Origin: Streptococcus sp. Marseille-P6264
GTDB taxonomy: Bacteria; Bacillota; Bacilli; Lactobacillales; Streptococcaceae
Length of the DNA: 64,000 nt
Direction of reading: 5' to 3'
NCBI RefSeq assembly: GCF_902460355.1
Contig: NZ_CABPTO010000001.1
Coordinates: 434,001-498,000 of the forward strand
In this document: positions 8,788 through 14,984 of the stretch, piece after piece
Numbering within the stretch: position 1 is the first letter of the stretch
How the letters are laid out: every line of letters begins with the position of its first letter
Position numbers and translations under genes: made by a program
Notes under the pieces: generated by a model
What the model was told of the DNA's origin: nothing
Seen by the model: the letters and a program-made list of their open reading frames with translations, nothing else
The model's database searches: none

Positions 8788-8945
8788 GACTGACACTGAT
8801 ATCTTTTCTTTCAATCTATATGATACTTTAAGAATATAGCACTTACAATGATTTCTTACACTCTAATAAAAAAACAATTACAAAAAAGAACCCGAGAACT
8901 ATTTTGTCTCATTTTTTTTGTAGCCAAGAGACTATTGTCCCAGAC
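8788..8945. other. AT-rich spacer between exporter promoter and island
   Basis: No gene is seen. At 8926-8950 a hairpin (CCAAGAG / CTCTTGG on the minus strand) occupies the position equivalent to the rplL terminator in the other copy of the flanking repeat, but it lacks a T run on that strand. Confidence 0.5.
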
Positions 8946-9055
8946 TCTTGGTGGGAAATGAAATCATTTTCCACCCTATTTCGCTTTTTGACATTGTTCA
9001 AAACCTTGCTACAATGGGATTTCGCAATGTAATTGCGTACCCTTATTATTTAAGA
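8946..9055 (-). repeat. Left copy of the rplL 3'-end direct repeat (possible attL remnant)
   Basis: 110 bp matching 11094-11203 with three mismatches. It contains the last codons and stop of rplL plus about 95 bp of its 3' flank, here attached to a bacteriocin leader instead of to rplL. The 15-mer TTATTTAAGAATTAC at 9046-9060 differs at two places from TTATTTAAGAGTAAC at the real rplL end. Confidence 0.85.
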
Positions 9056-9090
9056 ATTACTTCAAATTGTTTCACCATTGTATTCATCAT
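9046..9090 (-). pseudogene. Truncated double-glycine bacteriocin leader fused to the rplL tail
   Basis: A 14-codon frame, MMNTMVKQFEVILK, behind a good GGAGG site and a full promoter. MNT..VKQFEV is the start of a blp-type double-glycine leader (compare MNTKxMEQFxVMD). At codon 13 it passes directly into the Leu-Lys-stop end of rplL, so the GG cleavage site and the mature peptide are gone. It is best read as a bacteriocin gene truncated at the junction of the island. It could still be transcribed. Confidence 0.7.
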
Positions 9091-9144
9091 GAGTACCTCC
9101 TATATAATAGATATTTTTTGTCAGATTGTAACCCTGACAAGTTC

Positions 9145-9229
9145 AGTATAGCAGAACAAAAGAGATTTTTACTGCAAAGTCTTTAAATGTACGATTTTCA
9201 TCACGAAACGTATTTTTTCATGATTTGTA
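9145..9229 (-). promoter_or_regulatory. Quorum-type promoter 1: three LytTR-like direct repeats plus extended -10
   Basis: On the minus strand, TACAAATCATG (9229-9219), TACGTTTCGTG (9212-9202) and TACATTTAAAG (9191-9181) form direct repeats spaced 17 and 21 bp. A TGCTATACT extended -10 (9145-9153) follows at the usual distance. The 21-bp spacing suits LytTR response regulators such as BlpR or ComE. The block is nearly identical to 10200-10285. No regulator gene lies in the window. Confidence 0.7.
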
Positions 9230-9267
9230 ACCATTCATTTTATTTTAATTATAAACCATGACATAAG

Positions 9268-9306
9268 AAAACGAGTATCTTCAACTATGGAATACTCGTT
9301 TTTTTG
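9268..9306. terminator. Bidirectional hairpin terminator downstream of the immunity gene
   Basis: Stem AAACGAGTAT / ATACTCGTTT. The T run is better on the plus strand, but the hairpin is also placed to end the minus-strand bacteriocin/immunity transcript. The rest of 9230-9412 holds no gene. Confidence 0.6.
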
Positions 9307-9412
9307 ATAGTTAGAAGTGGAGTTTTGCCTAGCCTCTATGTAACATGCTCAAAACTTTTTAAAATACATTAATATTAAAAGAGCTAATAACCTAATGAAG
9401 TGTCAAATGTTG

Positions 9413-9655
9413 CTAACTCCACTTATCTTCAAATTTAAATAGACACATTATTGGAGTTATCAGTAAGAAAAAATCTAACCAATTTAGATAATTCATAATA
9501 TAGGATATAATACCAGCCATAACGACAAGGTACAAAGCTGTACGATATCCTCTCTTTGGATTTTTATCAGCCTTAGTGTTAAAAATGATGTACACACAAC
9601 AAATTACAATGAGTATAAGTTGAATCATAGTTTCATTTAACATATTAACATCCAT
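9413..9655 (-). CDS. Small membrane protein, probable bacteriocin immunity protein
   Basis: 80 residues with two or three hydrophobic helices (residues ~8-24, ~40-58, ~60-75) and a basic loop NTKADKNPKRGYR. It directly follows the two bacteriocin peptide pseudogenes on the same strand (12-nt gap after the second), which is where immunity genes of class IIb operons lie. Size and topology fit small membrane immunity proteins, but I do not recognise a specific family. The reading frame is intact although the peptides are broken. The ribosome site AAGGA lies close to ATG 9655; an alternative start is ATG 9643. Confidence 0.6.
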   Translation of the reverse strand: MDVNMLNETMIQLILIVICCVYIIFNTKADKNPKRGYRTALYLVVMAGIISYIMNYLNWLDFFLLITPIMCLFKFEDKWS

Positions 9656-9667
9656 TCCTTTTTTTAA

Positions 9668-9876
9668 CTATTTTGGGGGCCTCAATCCATAAACTACAAA
9701 GCCACCTACGATAGCCCCCCTGTTGCGCAAATCAATTAAGCTTGAGGGCCCCCAGCAATACAGGATTGTCCTGCCTGAAATGCACCCGACAAGGCTCCTA
9801 AAAGCACATCTCCTCCCAATCCACCTCCAGAAATATTACTTAATTCTTGATTATTTACTATTTTGTAATTAAACAT
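9668..9876 (-). pseudogene. Second class IIb bacteriocin peptide, broken by a stop and a frameshift
   Basis: From ATG 9876 the frame gives a short leader, MFNYKIVNNQELSNISGG, with a GG cleavage site and then GLGGDVLLGALSGAFQAGQ..., and stops at TAA 9738-9736 after 46 codons. Past this stop the frame resumes as LICATGG. Then, if one base is restored in the G6 run near 9717, it continues as AIVGGFVVYGLRPPK to TAG 9668. The small-residue and GxxxG-like content and the second hydrophobic part fit the partner of a two-peptide bacteriocin. Two independent lesions make the gene non-functional. Confidence 0.72.
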
Positions 9877-9891
9877 AATTTCTACTACTTT

Positions 9892-10140
9892 CTATTGCCA
9901 AATATTATCAGCAATTGCAGTAAAAGCGCCACCAAGTTTAGCTCCAGCCCAAGCACAGCCAGCAGTCATAGTCCATACGGCACCACCAGTAATGACTCCT
10001 CCTACCGTACACACAGCAACTCCGATACCCGCTCCATAGGCAGCTCCTTTTCCTACTGCTCCCAAATCAGTTCCTCCCTAAATGCTAGCCAGCATTTCGG
10101 TATCCAAAACATCAAATTGAGTCGTTGTTTTTATTTCCAT
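9892..10140 (-). pseudogene. First class IIb bacteriocin peptide, broken by an amber codon at the GG site
   Basis: ATG 10140 follows a GGAGG site. The leader reads MEIKTTTQFDVLDTEMLASI, then TAG (10080-10078), then GG and a 59-residue mature peptide starting TDLGAVGKGAAYGAGIGVAV and ending AIADNIWQ. The stop occupies the place of the Glu in the usual (S/T)(V/I)EGG end of such leaders, so a single GAG to TAG change explains it. Everything downstream remains in frame to its natural stop at 9892, with Gly/Ala helices, GxxxG motifs and two cysteines typical of two-peptide bacteriocins. It is a recent, single-base inactivation. Confidence 0.82.
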
Positions 10141-10199
10141 GAGGGATACCTCCATATTAATATTTATTATTTTTGCCGGATTGCAATTTTGACATGTTT

Positions 10200-10285
10200 A
10201 GTATATCATAATAAATACTAGTTTTACAGCAAAATCTTTAAATGTACGATTTTCATCACGAAACGTACTTTTTTCATGATTTGTA
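10200..10285 (-). promoter_or_regulatory. Quorum-type promoter 2 driving the bacteriocin peptide operon
   Basis: Direct repeats TACAAATCATG (10285-10275), TACGTTTCGTG (10267-10257) and TACATTTAAAG (10246-10236), spaced 18 and 21 bp, then a -10 TATACT at 10205-10200 extended by TGA. The block is almost the same as the one at 9145-9229. It is expected to be bound by a BlpR/ComE-like LytTR regulator; none is encoded here. Confidence 0.72.
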
Positions 10286-10347
10286 ACCATTCATGATTAA
10301 AAATATGCCGTTAAAAAAGGTGTCAACTAATTTTCAAATCCAAAAAT

Positions 10348-10414
10348 ACCATTCAAGATATTATATGCTCCATTTAAGATTTGAACGATTTTTCTACCTA
10401 TTTTTTGTCATAAT
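10348..10414 (+). promoter_or_regulatory. BlpR/ComE-type operator and promoter for the transporter remnant
   Basis: ACCATTCAAG (10348-10357) and TCCATTTAAG (10369-10378) are direct repeats with 21-bp spacing, close to the pneumococcal BlpR box. An extended -10 TGTCATAAT (10406-10414) begins about 30 bp after them. It faces the ComA/BlpA-like fragment, divergent from the bacteriocin operon. Confidence 0.65.
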
Positions 10415-10446
10415 GATCTTGTAAATAACAAGAAAGGTTTTGACAA

Positions 10447-10884
10447 ATGACATCTTACAAACGAACCTTTGTCCCTCAAATCGACGCTAGAGACTGTGGA
10501 ATCGCCGCTTTAGCCTCTATTACCAAGTTTTATGGTTCTGACTATTCCTTAGATCATTTGCGAGAACTAGCTAAAACAAATGAAGAAGGAACGACCGCTC
10601 AAGGAACGACCGCTCTTGGTATCGTCAAAGCAGCCAAAGAAATAAGTTTTGAAACAAGAGCCATCAAAGCTGATATGGGCCTCTTTGAAATGGAAGACAT
10701 ACCTTATCCCTTTATCGTTCATGTTAATAAAGAGGGCAAACTACAACACTACTACGTTGTCTATCAAAATATAAAAAACCATCTTATCATTGTGAACCGC
10801 ATCCCAAATGTTAGACAAAAAATATTAGCTTCTAAAAATTATATAGTGGGAAAAATCACTGTAGGAATTATGAAGCCTATTTAA
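10447..10884 (+). pseudogene. ComA/BlpA-type bacteriocin ABC transporter, N-terminal C39 peptidase fragment
   Basis: 145 codons remain of a protein that is normally about 715 residues. QIDARDCGIAAL carries the catalytic Cys17 and LQHYYVVY the histidine (His101). The GDPDP motif that supplies the aspartate is replaced by VNRIPN, after which the sequence no longer matches the family. All membrane and ATPase parts are missing. A perfect 15-bp tandem duplication (10586-10600 and 10601-10615) inserts five residues, giving GTTAQGTTALG instead of the usual GTTALG. The intact form would cleave double-glycine leaders and export the peptides; this fragment cannot. Confidence 0.8.
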
Positions 10885-11054
10885 TTGTTTACCTTTGACA
10901 GATTATGAGATTGTACAAAAGGTTCTCTTCTACTCTCAAGACCTCAGTGAGCATAATGACTCTATCGACTCTTACTCCTTCATTTTCAATGGAAAAAAAC
11001 CATCCATAGACTCATCAAAGCAAGGATAGATTTCCTTAACTCACTACAATTCAC
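10885..11054. other. Non-coding remnant between transporter fragment and rplL terminator
   Basis: 170 bp without a supported gene. One plus-strand frame is open for 45 codons (10893-11029, ending in TAG) and reads LTDYEIVQKVLFYSQDLSEH near its start, but it has no start codon or ribosome site. It may be debris of another gene; I do not recognise it. Confidence 0.4.
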
Positions 11055-11097
11055 AAAAAATCAAAGACCCCACCAAACTTTCGTTTGGTGGGGTCTT
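11055..11097 (-). terminator. Strong terminator of the rplJ-rplL operon
   Basis: A 15-bp perfect stem AAGACCCCACCAAAC / GTTTGGTGGGGTCTT with a GAAA loop on the minus strand, then TGATTTTTTG. It lies about 100 nt after the rplL stop. Confidence 0.9.
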
Positions 11098-11208
11098 GGT
11101 GGGAAATGAAATCATTTTCCACCCTATTTCGCTTTTTGACATTGCTCAAAACCTTGCTACGCTGGGATTTCGCAATGTAATTGCGTACCCTTATTATTTA
11201 AGAGTAAC
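11094..11208 (-). repeat. Right copy of the rplL 3'-end repeat, with att-like 15-mer
   Basis: 11094-11203 matches 8946-9055. The 15-mer TTATTTAAGAGTAAC at 11194-11208 (last codons and stop of rplL) is, as far as I recall, the core attachment sequence used by rplL-targeting integrative elements of streptococci such as the S. suis 89K island. No integrase is present between the copies. Confidence 0.7.
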
Positions 11209-11562
11209 TGAAGCTCCAGCTTCTTCCAATTTAGCTTTGATTTCTTCAGCTTCTGCAGTTGGAACGCCTTCTTTGATGACACCTGGTGCACCATCAACAA
11301 GTTCTTTAGCTTCTTTAAGACCAAGACCAGTGATTTCACGTACAACTTTGATAACGCCAACTTTTTTGTCACCAGCAGCTGTCAATTCAACGTCAAATGA
11401 ATCTTTAGCAGCGCCAGCGTCAGCAGCACCAGCTGCAGCAACAGCTACAGGAGCAGCTGCAGTTACACCAAATTCTTCTTCGATAGCTTTTACAAGGTCG
11501 TTCAATTCAAGGATTGAAGCTTCTTTAATTTCAGCAATAATGTTTTCAATGTTCAATGCCAT
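11194..11562 (-). CDS. rplL: 50S ribosomal protein L7/L12
   Basis: 122 residues, starting [15 protein letters not shown] and ending [11 protein letters not shown]-terminal dimerisation domain, Ala/Gly/Pro-rich hinge ([16 protein letters not shown]), then the conserved C-terminal factor-binding domain with [20 protein letters not shown]. It forms the ribosomal stalk that recruits translation GTPases. ATG 11562 is preceded by TTTGGAGGAAATAACA, which excludes the TTG start five codons upstream. Second gene of the rplJ-rplL operon. Its 3' end is duplicated at the left end of the bacteriocin island. Confidence 0.97.
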   Translation of the reverse strand: MALNIENIIAEIKEASILELNDLVKAIEEEFGVTAAAPVAVAAAGAADAGAAKDSFDVELTAAGDKKVGVIKVVREITGLGLKEAKELVDGAPGVIKEGVPTAEAEEIKAKLEEAGASVTLK

Positions 11563-11614
11563 TGTTATTTCCTCCAAATAAGTTTTTATTTTTATAATAA
11601 TTTTTTGTAGCTAG

Positions 11615-11629
11615 GCTACGCTGCGTAGC
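11615..11629. other. Short hairpin between rplJ and rplL
   Basis: GCTACGCTGCGTAGC is a near-perfect inverted repeat in the 73-nt gap, just after the rplJ stop. There is no T run, so it is not a terminator. It may be a processing or stability element that helps L7/L12 to be made in excess of L10. Confidence 0.4.
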
Positions 11630-11635
11630 TTAAGA

Positions 11636-12136
11636 TTAAGCTGCGTCTTCTTTGTTGTCTGCGACTGCTTTGACAGCAAGTGCAACGTTGCGAACTGGCG
11701 CTTGAAGTACAGAAAGGAGCATAGAAAGAAGTCCTTCGCGGTTTGGAAGAGTTGCAAGTGCAAGAATCTCTTCTTTTGATGCGACAGCGCCTTCGATAGC
11801 ACCACCTTTGATTTCAAGTGCTTCTGCATTCTTAGCAAAATCGTTCAAGATTTTCGCTGGTGCGATAACATCTTCATTAGAAAATGCTACTGCAGATGGT
11901 CCAACAAATACTGATGCAAGATCTTCAAGACCAGCTTTTTCAGCTGCACGACGTAAGATTGAGTTTTTAATTACTTTGTACTCAACTTCGCTTCCACGAA
12001 GCTCACGACGAAGAACAGTATCTTGCTCAACTGTCAAACCACGAGCGTCCACAACAACGATTGATGCAGCAGCTTTCATTTTCTCAGCTACTACGTCAAC
12101 TAATTCTGCTTTTTTAGCAATAATTGCTTCACTCAT
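11636..12136 (-). CDS. rplJ: 50S ribosomal protein L10
   Basis: 166 residues. The N-terminal rRNA-binding domain begins [20 protein letters not shown] and contains [20 protein letters not shown]. The C-terminal helix ([13 protein letters not shown]) is the docking site for L7/L12 dimers. First gene of the rplJ-rplL operon with an AGGTG ribosome site. Expression is normally controlled by L10-L12 binding to its own leader, which is present upstream. Confidence 0.97.
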   Translation of the reverse strand: MSEAIIAKKAELVDVVAEKMKAAASIVVVDARGLTVEQDTVLRRELRGSEVEYKVIKNSILRRAAEKAGLEDLASVFVGPSAVAFSNEDVIAPAKILNDFAKNAEALEIKGGAIEGAVASKEEILALATLPNREGLLSMLLSVLQAPVRNVALAVKAVADNKEDAA

Positions 12137-12307
12137 TTAGTGTTTCACCTCCGTAATTATTTTGCTTAGGGAATTTTTCTAAAAGAAAAACGCGCCCAAA
12201 CCTAGACACGAAAGTACAATACGCTTCTTTTACATGATACGTTTTGTCCTCGGTAGGATCTTTATGAGTCGAGCTCCCCTACTGTCTTAGGCAGTTTTTT
12301 CAAACCA
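12137..12307 (-). ncRNA. Ribosomal protein L10 leader
   Basis: About 170 nt of untranslated leader between the promoter and rplJ. It holds paired segments such as GAAAAAACTGCCTAAGACAG and a long imperfect stem around AAGAAGCGTATTGTACTTTCG, followed by AAAACGCGCCC-type pairing near 12185-12200. Position, length and structure fit the Firmicutes L10 leader, which L10 binds to repress its own synthesis. I could not fold it rigorously. Confidence 0.75.
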
Positions 12308-12313
12308 TGTATA

Positions 12314-12342
12314 ATTATAGCAAAAGAAAAAAAAGATTGCAA
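12314..12342 (-). promoter_or_regulatory. rplJL promoter with its -35 inside the upstream gene's terminator
   Basis: -10 TATAAT at 12319-12314 extended by TGC, -35 TTGCAA at 12342-12337, spacer 17 bp. The -35 lies in the 3' arm of the DUF2628 gene terminator. Confidence 0.85.
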
Positions 12343-12360
12343 GCTTTTTGTGCAATCTTT
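12327..12360 (-). terminator. Terminator of the DUF2628 gene
   Basis: Perfect 10-bp stem AAAGATTGCA / TGCAATCTTT followed by eight T on the minus strand, 9 nt after the stop codon. Confidence 0.88.
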
Positions 12361-12368
12361 TTACTTTT

Positions 12369-12710
12369 TTATGCATTTTTAGGAAAAGTCTTGTCAAGCA
12401 AGGCTTTACTAGCATCGTCAGCAGGCACCCAGCCATCAGTGAAAACTCGGTCTTTTATCCAAAGACGATTATAGAAAAAGGCCCAAAATAAGTTGTAGGC
12501 AGTTCCTACAGGTCTCAAGAAATCATCTGGGATAAGAAGCGTTGCAATCACAGCAAATACAAACAGTGAGCCAAGCATGATCCCAAAGTATTTCCAGTCT
12601 TTACGCAAGAGAGGAACGAAAAAGTTAAATAGCAAGGTTGTAATAGAGTACATTGGTGACAAAGTCTTAACATTGCTGCCATCTGGTGCTTGAATAGTAA
12701 GTTTATTCAT
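12369..12710 (-). CDS. DUF2628-like membrane protein
   Basis: 113 residues: a short soluble start (MNKLTIQAPDGSNVKTLS), then hydrophobic segments around 20-35 and 42-75, with WVPADDASKALLDKTF at the end. The pattern (short N-terminal phrase, TTLLFNFFVPLLRKDWKYF, two helices) matches small DUF2628 proteins, whose function is unknown. ATG 12710 has AAGGAG 6 nt upstream, which excludes the longer frame starting at 12752. Single gene with its own terminator. Confidence 0.7.
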   Translation of the reverse strand: MNKLTIQAPDGSNVKTLSPMYSITTLLFNFFVPLLRKDWKYFGIMLGSLFVFAVIATLLIPDDFLRPVGTAYNLFWAFFYNRLWIKDRVFTDGWVPADDASKALLDKTFPKNA

Positions 12711-12817
12711 CAAGATCTCCTTAAATATAAAAATATTAATAAAGTATAACAAAATTTTATATGTTTGTCAATTTAAGCAGATCTAGACGGGAATCAGATG
12801 GTCACTTCTTCAAAAAA

Positions 12818-12994
12818 AGAGGCTGGGAAAAAAGTCCTAGCCTCTCAATTGTCTTTGGATTGTCGAGCAAGACGCAGTGGTTGAGTGGACTCTACTACGC
12901 TGATTTCATCAGCTTTTACAGCCCTACTCAACTGTGCGGAGGTGGGACAACGAAATCGAATTCTAACGAATTACCGATTTCTGTCCCACTCTCT
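12818..12994 (-). repeat. Intergenic repeat, copy A
   Basis: About 177 bp. Read on the minus strand it begins AGAGTGGGACAGAAATCGG and ends with a hairpin GAGGCTAGGACTT / GGGAAAAAAGTCCTAGCCTC in this copy. It starts right after the stop codon of the formate/nitrite channel gene (minus strand). The same element recurs at 24585, 31228 and 41361. Confidence 0.88.
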
Positions 12995-13792
12995 TTAATC
13001 TACATAATGTTCTTCTTTTTTATTGAACCAAGCGTATGGCAGACCGATCAGAAGACCACCACCAATCAAGTTCCCTACGAAGGTCACAGCCCAGTGACGC
13101 AGGATATTTCCAATACCAAAATTTGCCACCTGTGATGCAGCTGAGCTAAATTTGACGATAGCAAAAGAAGCAAAGTTAGCTGCCAAGTGTTCGTTGGTTA
13201 AGAAAACAAACATATAAATAGCTGAAATAACCAAGAAAAGCTTAGCTGTACTATCTTTCACCAAGACGAAGGAAAGAATCGCAATATTAACAAATACATT
13301 GGCGAGTATTCCCTCAAGTAAAATAAGTTCATTTGAACGGGCAAGCTTCATCTGCACAACACCAGCAATGAAACTTTCCTTGCTAAGTCCCGCATAAGCC
13401 GCCGAATTAGCAAAGAGCCACCCAGCAATCAGAGCCCCAATCAAATTAAAGAAAGTACAATAGAACAAAATAATCAATGCTTTTTTCCAGTCAATCTTCT
13501 TTAGGAAAGTTCCCGCTGTCAAAAACATCATGTTGGAAGTCACCAGCTCAGCATTCAGAAAGACGATGTAGGCCAATCCCCAAGCAAAGATAAAAGGGAA
13601 GAGAAAACGACCCGTTCCTGGAACAATCTTATTTGTCAGGTCTGCCGCAATAGCTCCTGCCCCTGTACTGAAGGTCAGAAAGGCCCCCGCAAAGATAGAG
13701 CGAACAGCATACTTCCCCTTGCTTGTGTCAAACAAGCCTTCTTTCTTACGGCAAGCTGCTTCTATTTTTGGAATAAATGTCGATTCGACCAT
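12995..13792 (-). CDS. Formate/nitrite transporter family (FNT) channel
   Basis: 265 residues with six membrane helices. The FNT fold is recognisable from FAGAFLTFSTGAGA (first re-entrant region) and FLNAELVTSNMMFL, with NEHLAANF carrying the position usually held by the central His. These pentameric channels pass formate, nitrite, lactate or hydrosulfide. In a lactic, mixed-acid fermenter without nitrate respiration genes nearby, formate or lactate is the likely substrate (inference). Repeat copy A begins 1-2 bp after its stop codon. Confidence 0.85.
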   Translation of the reverse strand: MVESTFIPKIEAACRKKEGLFDTSKGKYAVRSIFAGAFLTFSTGAGAIAADLTNKIVPGTGRFLFPFIFAWGLAYIVFLNAELVTSNMMFLTAGTFLKKIDWKKALIILFYCTFFNLIGALIAGWLFANSAAYAGLSKESFIAGVVQMKLARSNELILLEGILANVFVNIAILSFVLVKDSTAKLFLVISAIYMFVFLTNEHLAANFASFAIVKFSSAASQVANFGIGNILRHWAVTFVGNLIGGGLLIGLPYAWFNKKEEHYVD

Positions 13793-13899
13793 AATAATTC
13801 TCCTCTAAGTTAAACTATGTACAGTATATCACAAACTTTTATTTTTAGAAAGCGTTTTCTGTAAGTTTTTTGCTAAATTTGAACTTGGAAAGCTACATT

Positions 13900-14847
13900 T
13901 CAAGTTCTTAGTTCGCCTGCTAGCCGCCTTATATCTTCTGGCCGTGTTCGGCAGCAACCGCCAAAAAGCTGAACGCCCTGCTTCTTCCAAAGCTGACTGT
14001 AATCAGTTAAACAGGGCTGCTGCTCAGGATTGTCCTGCCAAGTATTCGTCGCCACATTATAGACCTCTCCAGAATTTGGATAGGCCAGCAAGGGTTTATC
14101 GCACACCTGTTTTAACTTTTCTAATAAGGGAACAAGCAGATGCGGAGCTGTGCAGTTAAAACCGACAGCCAATACTTGTGGACTCGACTGAACCAAGCGC
14201 CCAACTTCTTCTATCAATGTTCCGTCCGAAATCGCCGATGCCGTCTGAGCTGTAAAAGATAAATAGGCCTCCGCCTGCGGAAATTCTTCTGCTAACAAGT
14301 GAACAAGCGCCTCTGTTTCTGCTCCGTTAGGAATCGTTTCAAGTGCCAATAAATCACAGCCCGCGTTCAGTAAGGCTTGAATGCGCGGACGATGAAAGTC
14401 TTTAAATTCCTCCTCACTCAAGCGATAGGATCCTGTGTACTCCGAACCATCAGCCAGGTAAGCAGCATAAGGCCCGACCGATCCAGCTGTCAAAGGATAA
14501 GAGCGCTGCTTCTGTTCATCTAGCGATAATCTCCCCCAGACATTTTTAACCGCTGCCTGTGCCAAAAGGACTGTTTCTTTGACGATTTCATGAGCCTTAT
14601 CTAAACTCAATCCTTCTTCGAAAAAAGCTGGAATGCTGGCCTGATAACTGGAAGTGGTGATAATGTCACTGCCCACCCGAACATAATCCTCATGCAGGTC
14701 TTGGATAATCTGAGGATTCTCAAGCAAGTACTTAGCTGACCAAAGCTGACCAGAAACATCATAGCCCTGCCTCTCCAGCTCTGTCCCCAAAGCACCATCT
14801 AGAATTATTATGTCTTGCTTTTCAAGTAAGTCTTTAAACGCTCCCAT
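13900..14847 (-). CDS. mmuM: Homocysteine S-methyltransferase
   Basis: 315 residues, a Pfam S-methyl_trans TIM barrel. ILDGALGTELERQGYDVSG at the N-terminus is typical. The Zn2+-binding cysteines are in VGFNCTAP and GGCCRTRPEDI. It methylates homocysteine to methionine, with S-methylmethionine or S-adenosylmethionine as donor in MmuM enzymes. No mmuP permease gene adjoins it, although the pair is common. Monocistronic. The length is normal for the family. Confidence 0.92.
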   Translation of the reverse strand: MGAFKDLLEKQDIIILDGALGTELERQGYDVSGQLWSAKYLLENPQIIQDLHEDYVRVGSDIITTSSYQASIPAFFEEGLSLDKAHEIVKETVLLAQAAVKNVWGRLSLDEQKQRSYPLTAGSVGPYAAYLADGSEYTGSYRLSEEEFKDFHRPRIQALLNAGCDLLALETIPNGAETEALVHLLAEEFPQAEAYLSFTAQTASAISDGTLIEEVGRLVQSSPQVLAVGFNCTAPHLLVPLLEKLKQVCDKPLLAYPNSGEVYNVATNTWQDNPEQQPCLTDYSQLWKKQGVQLFGGCCRTRPEDIRRLAGELRT

Positions 14848-14950
14848 TCTTGCTCCTCAATCTTTTTCTAAAATAACAGCTTAGTCAGTTTTGCTAAAGA
14901 TAAATAAGTCTGCTTATTTGAAATGATCGTCTACTTCATTAGTAAAACGC

Positions 14951-14979
14951 AAAAAAGAGATTATTACAATCTCTTTTTT
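14951..14979. terminator. Terminator of the glucosaminidase gene
   Basis: Stem AAAAAAGAGATT / AATCTCTTTTTT, loop ATTAC. It is symmetrical, so it works on both strands; on the minus strand it follows the stop codon at 14985. Confidence 0.8.
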
Positions 14980-14984
14980 CTTAT

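Noticed and set aside
8948..9151. Plus-strand frame starting MVGNEIIFHPISLFDI, also at 11096
   Set aside because: It is the reverse of the duplicated rplL 3' flank; it seems conserved only because the DNA is repeated.
9315..9424. 10-bp inverted repeats AAGTGGAGTT / AACTCCACTT about 90 bp apart
   Set aside because: Considered as small IS ends, but there is no target duplication, no conserved interior and one end overlaps the immunity gene stop; probably chance or a loose stem.
9847..10221. Plus-strand 124-codon frame over the bacteriocin genes
   Set aside because: Antisense to the Gly/Ala-rich peptide pseudogenes; the Ser-rich product is typical of such shadows.
10893..11029. Open frame LTDYEIVQKVLFYSQDLSEH...
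   Set aside because: No start codon, no ribosome site and no recognised family; recorded only as possible debris.
12818..12994. The intergenic repeat as a protein-coding or IS element
   Set aside because: Frames through it are short and vary between copies; no transposase, so it is treated as a non-autonomous repeat.
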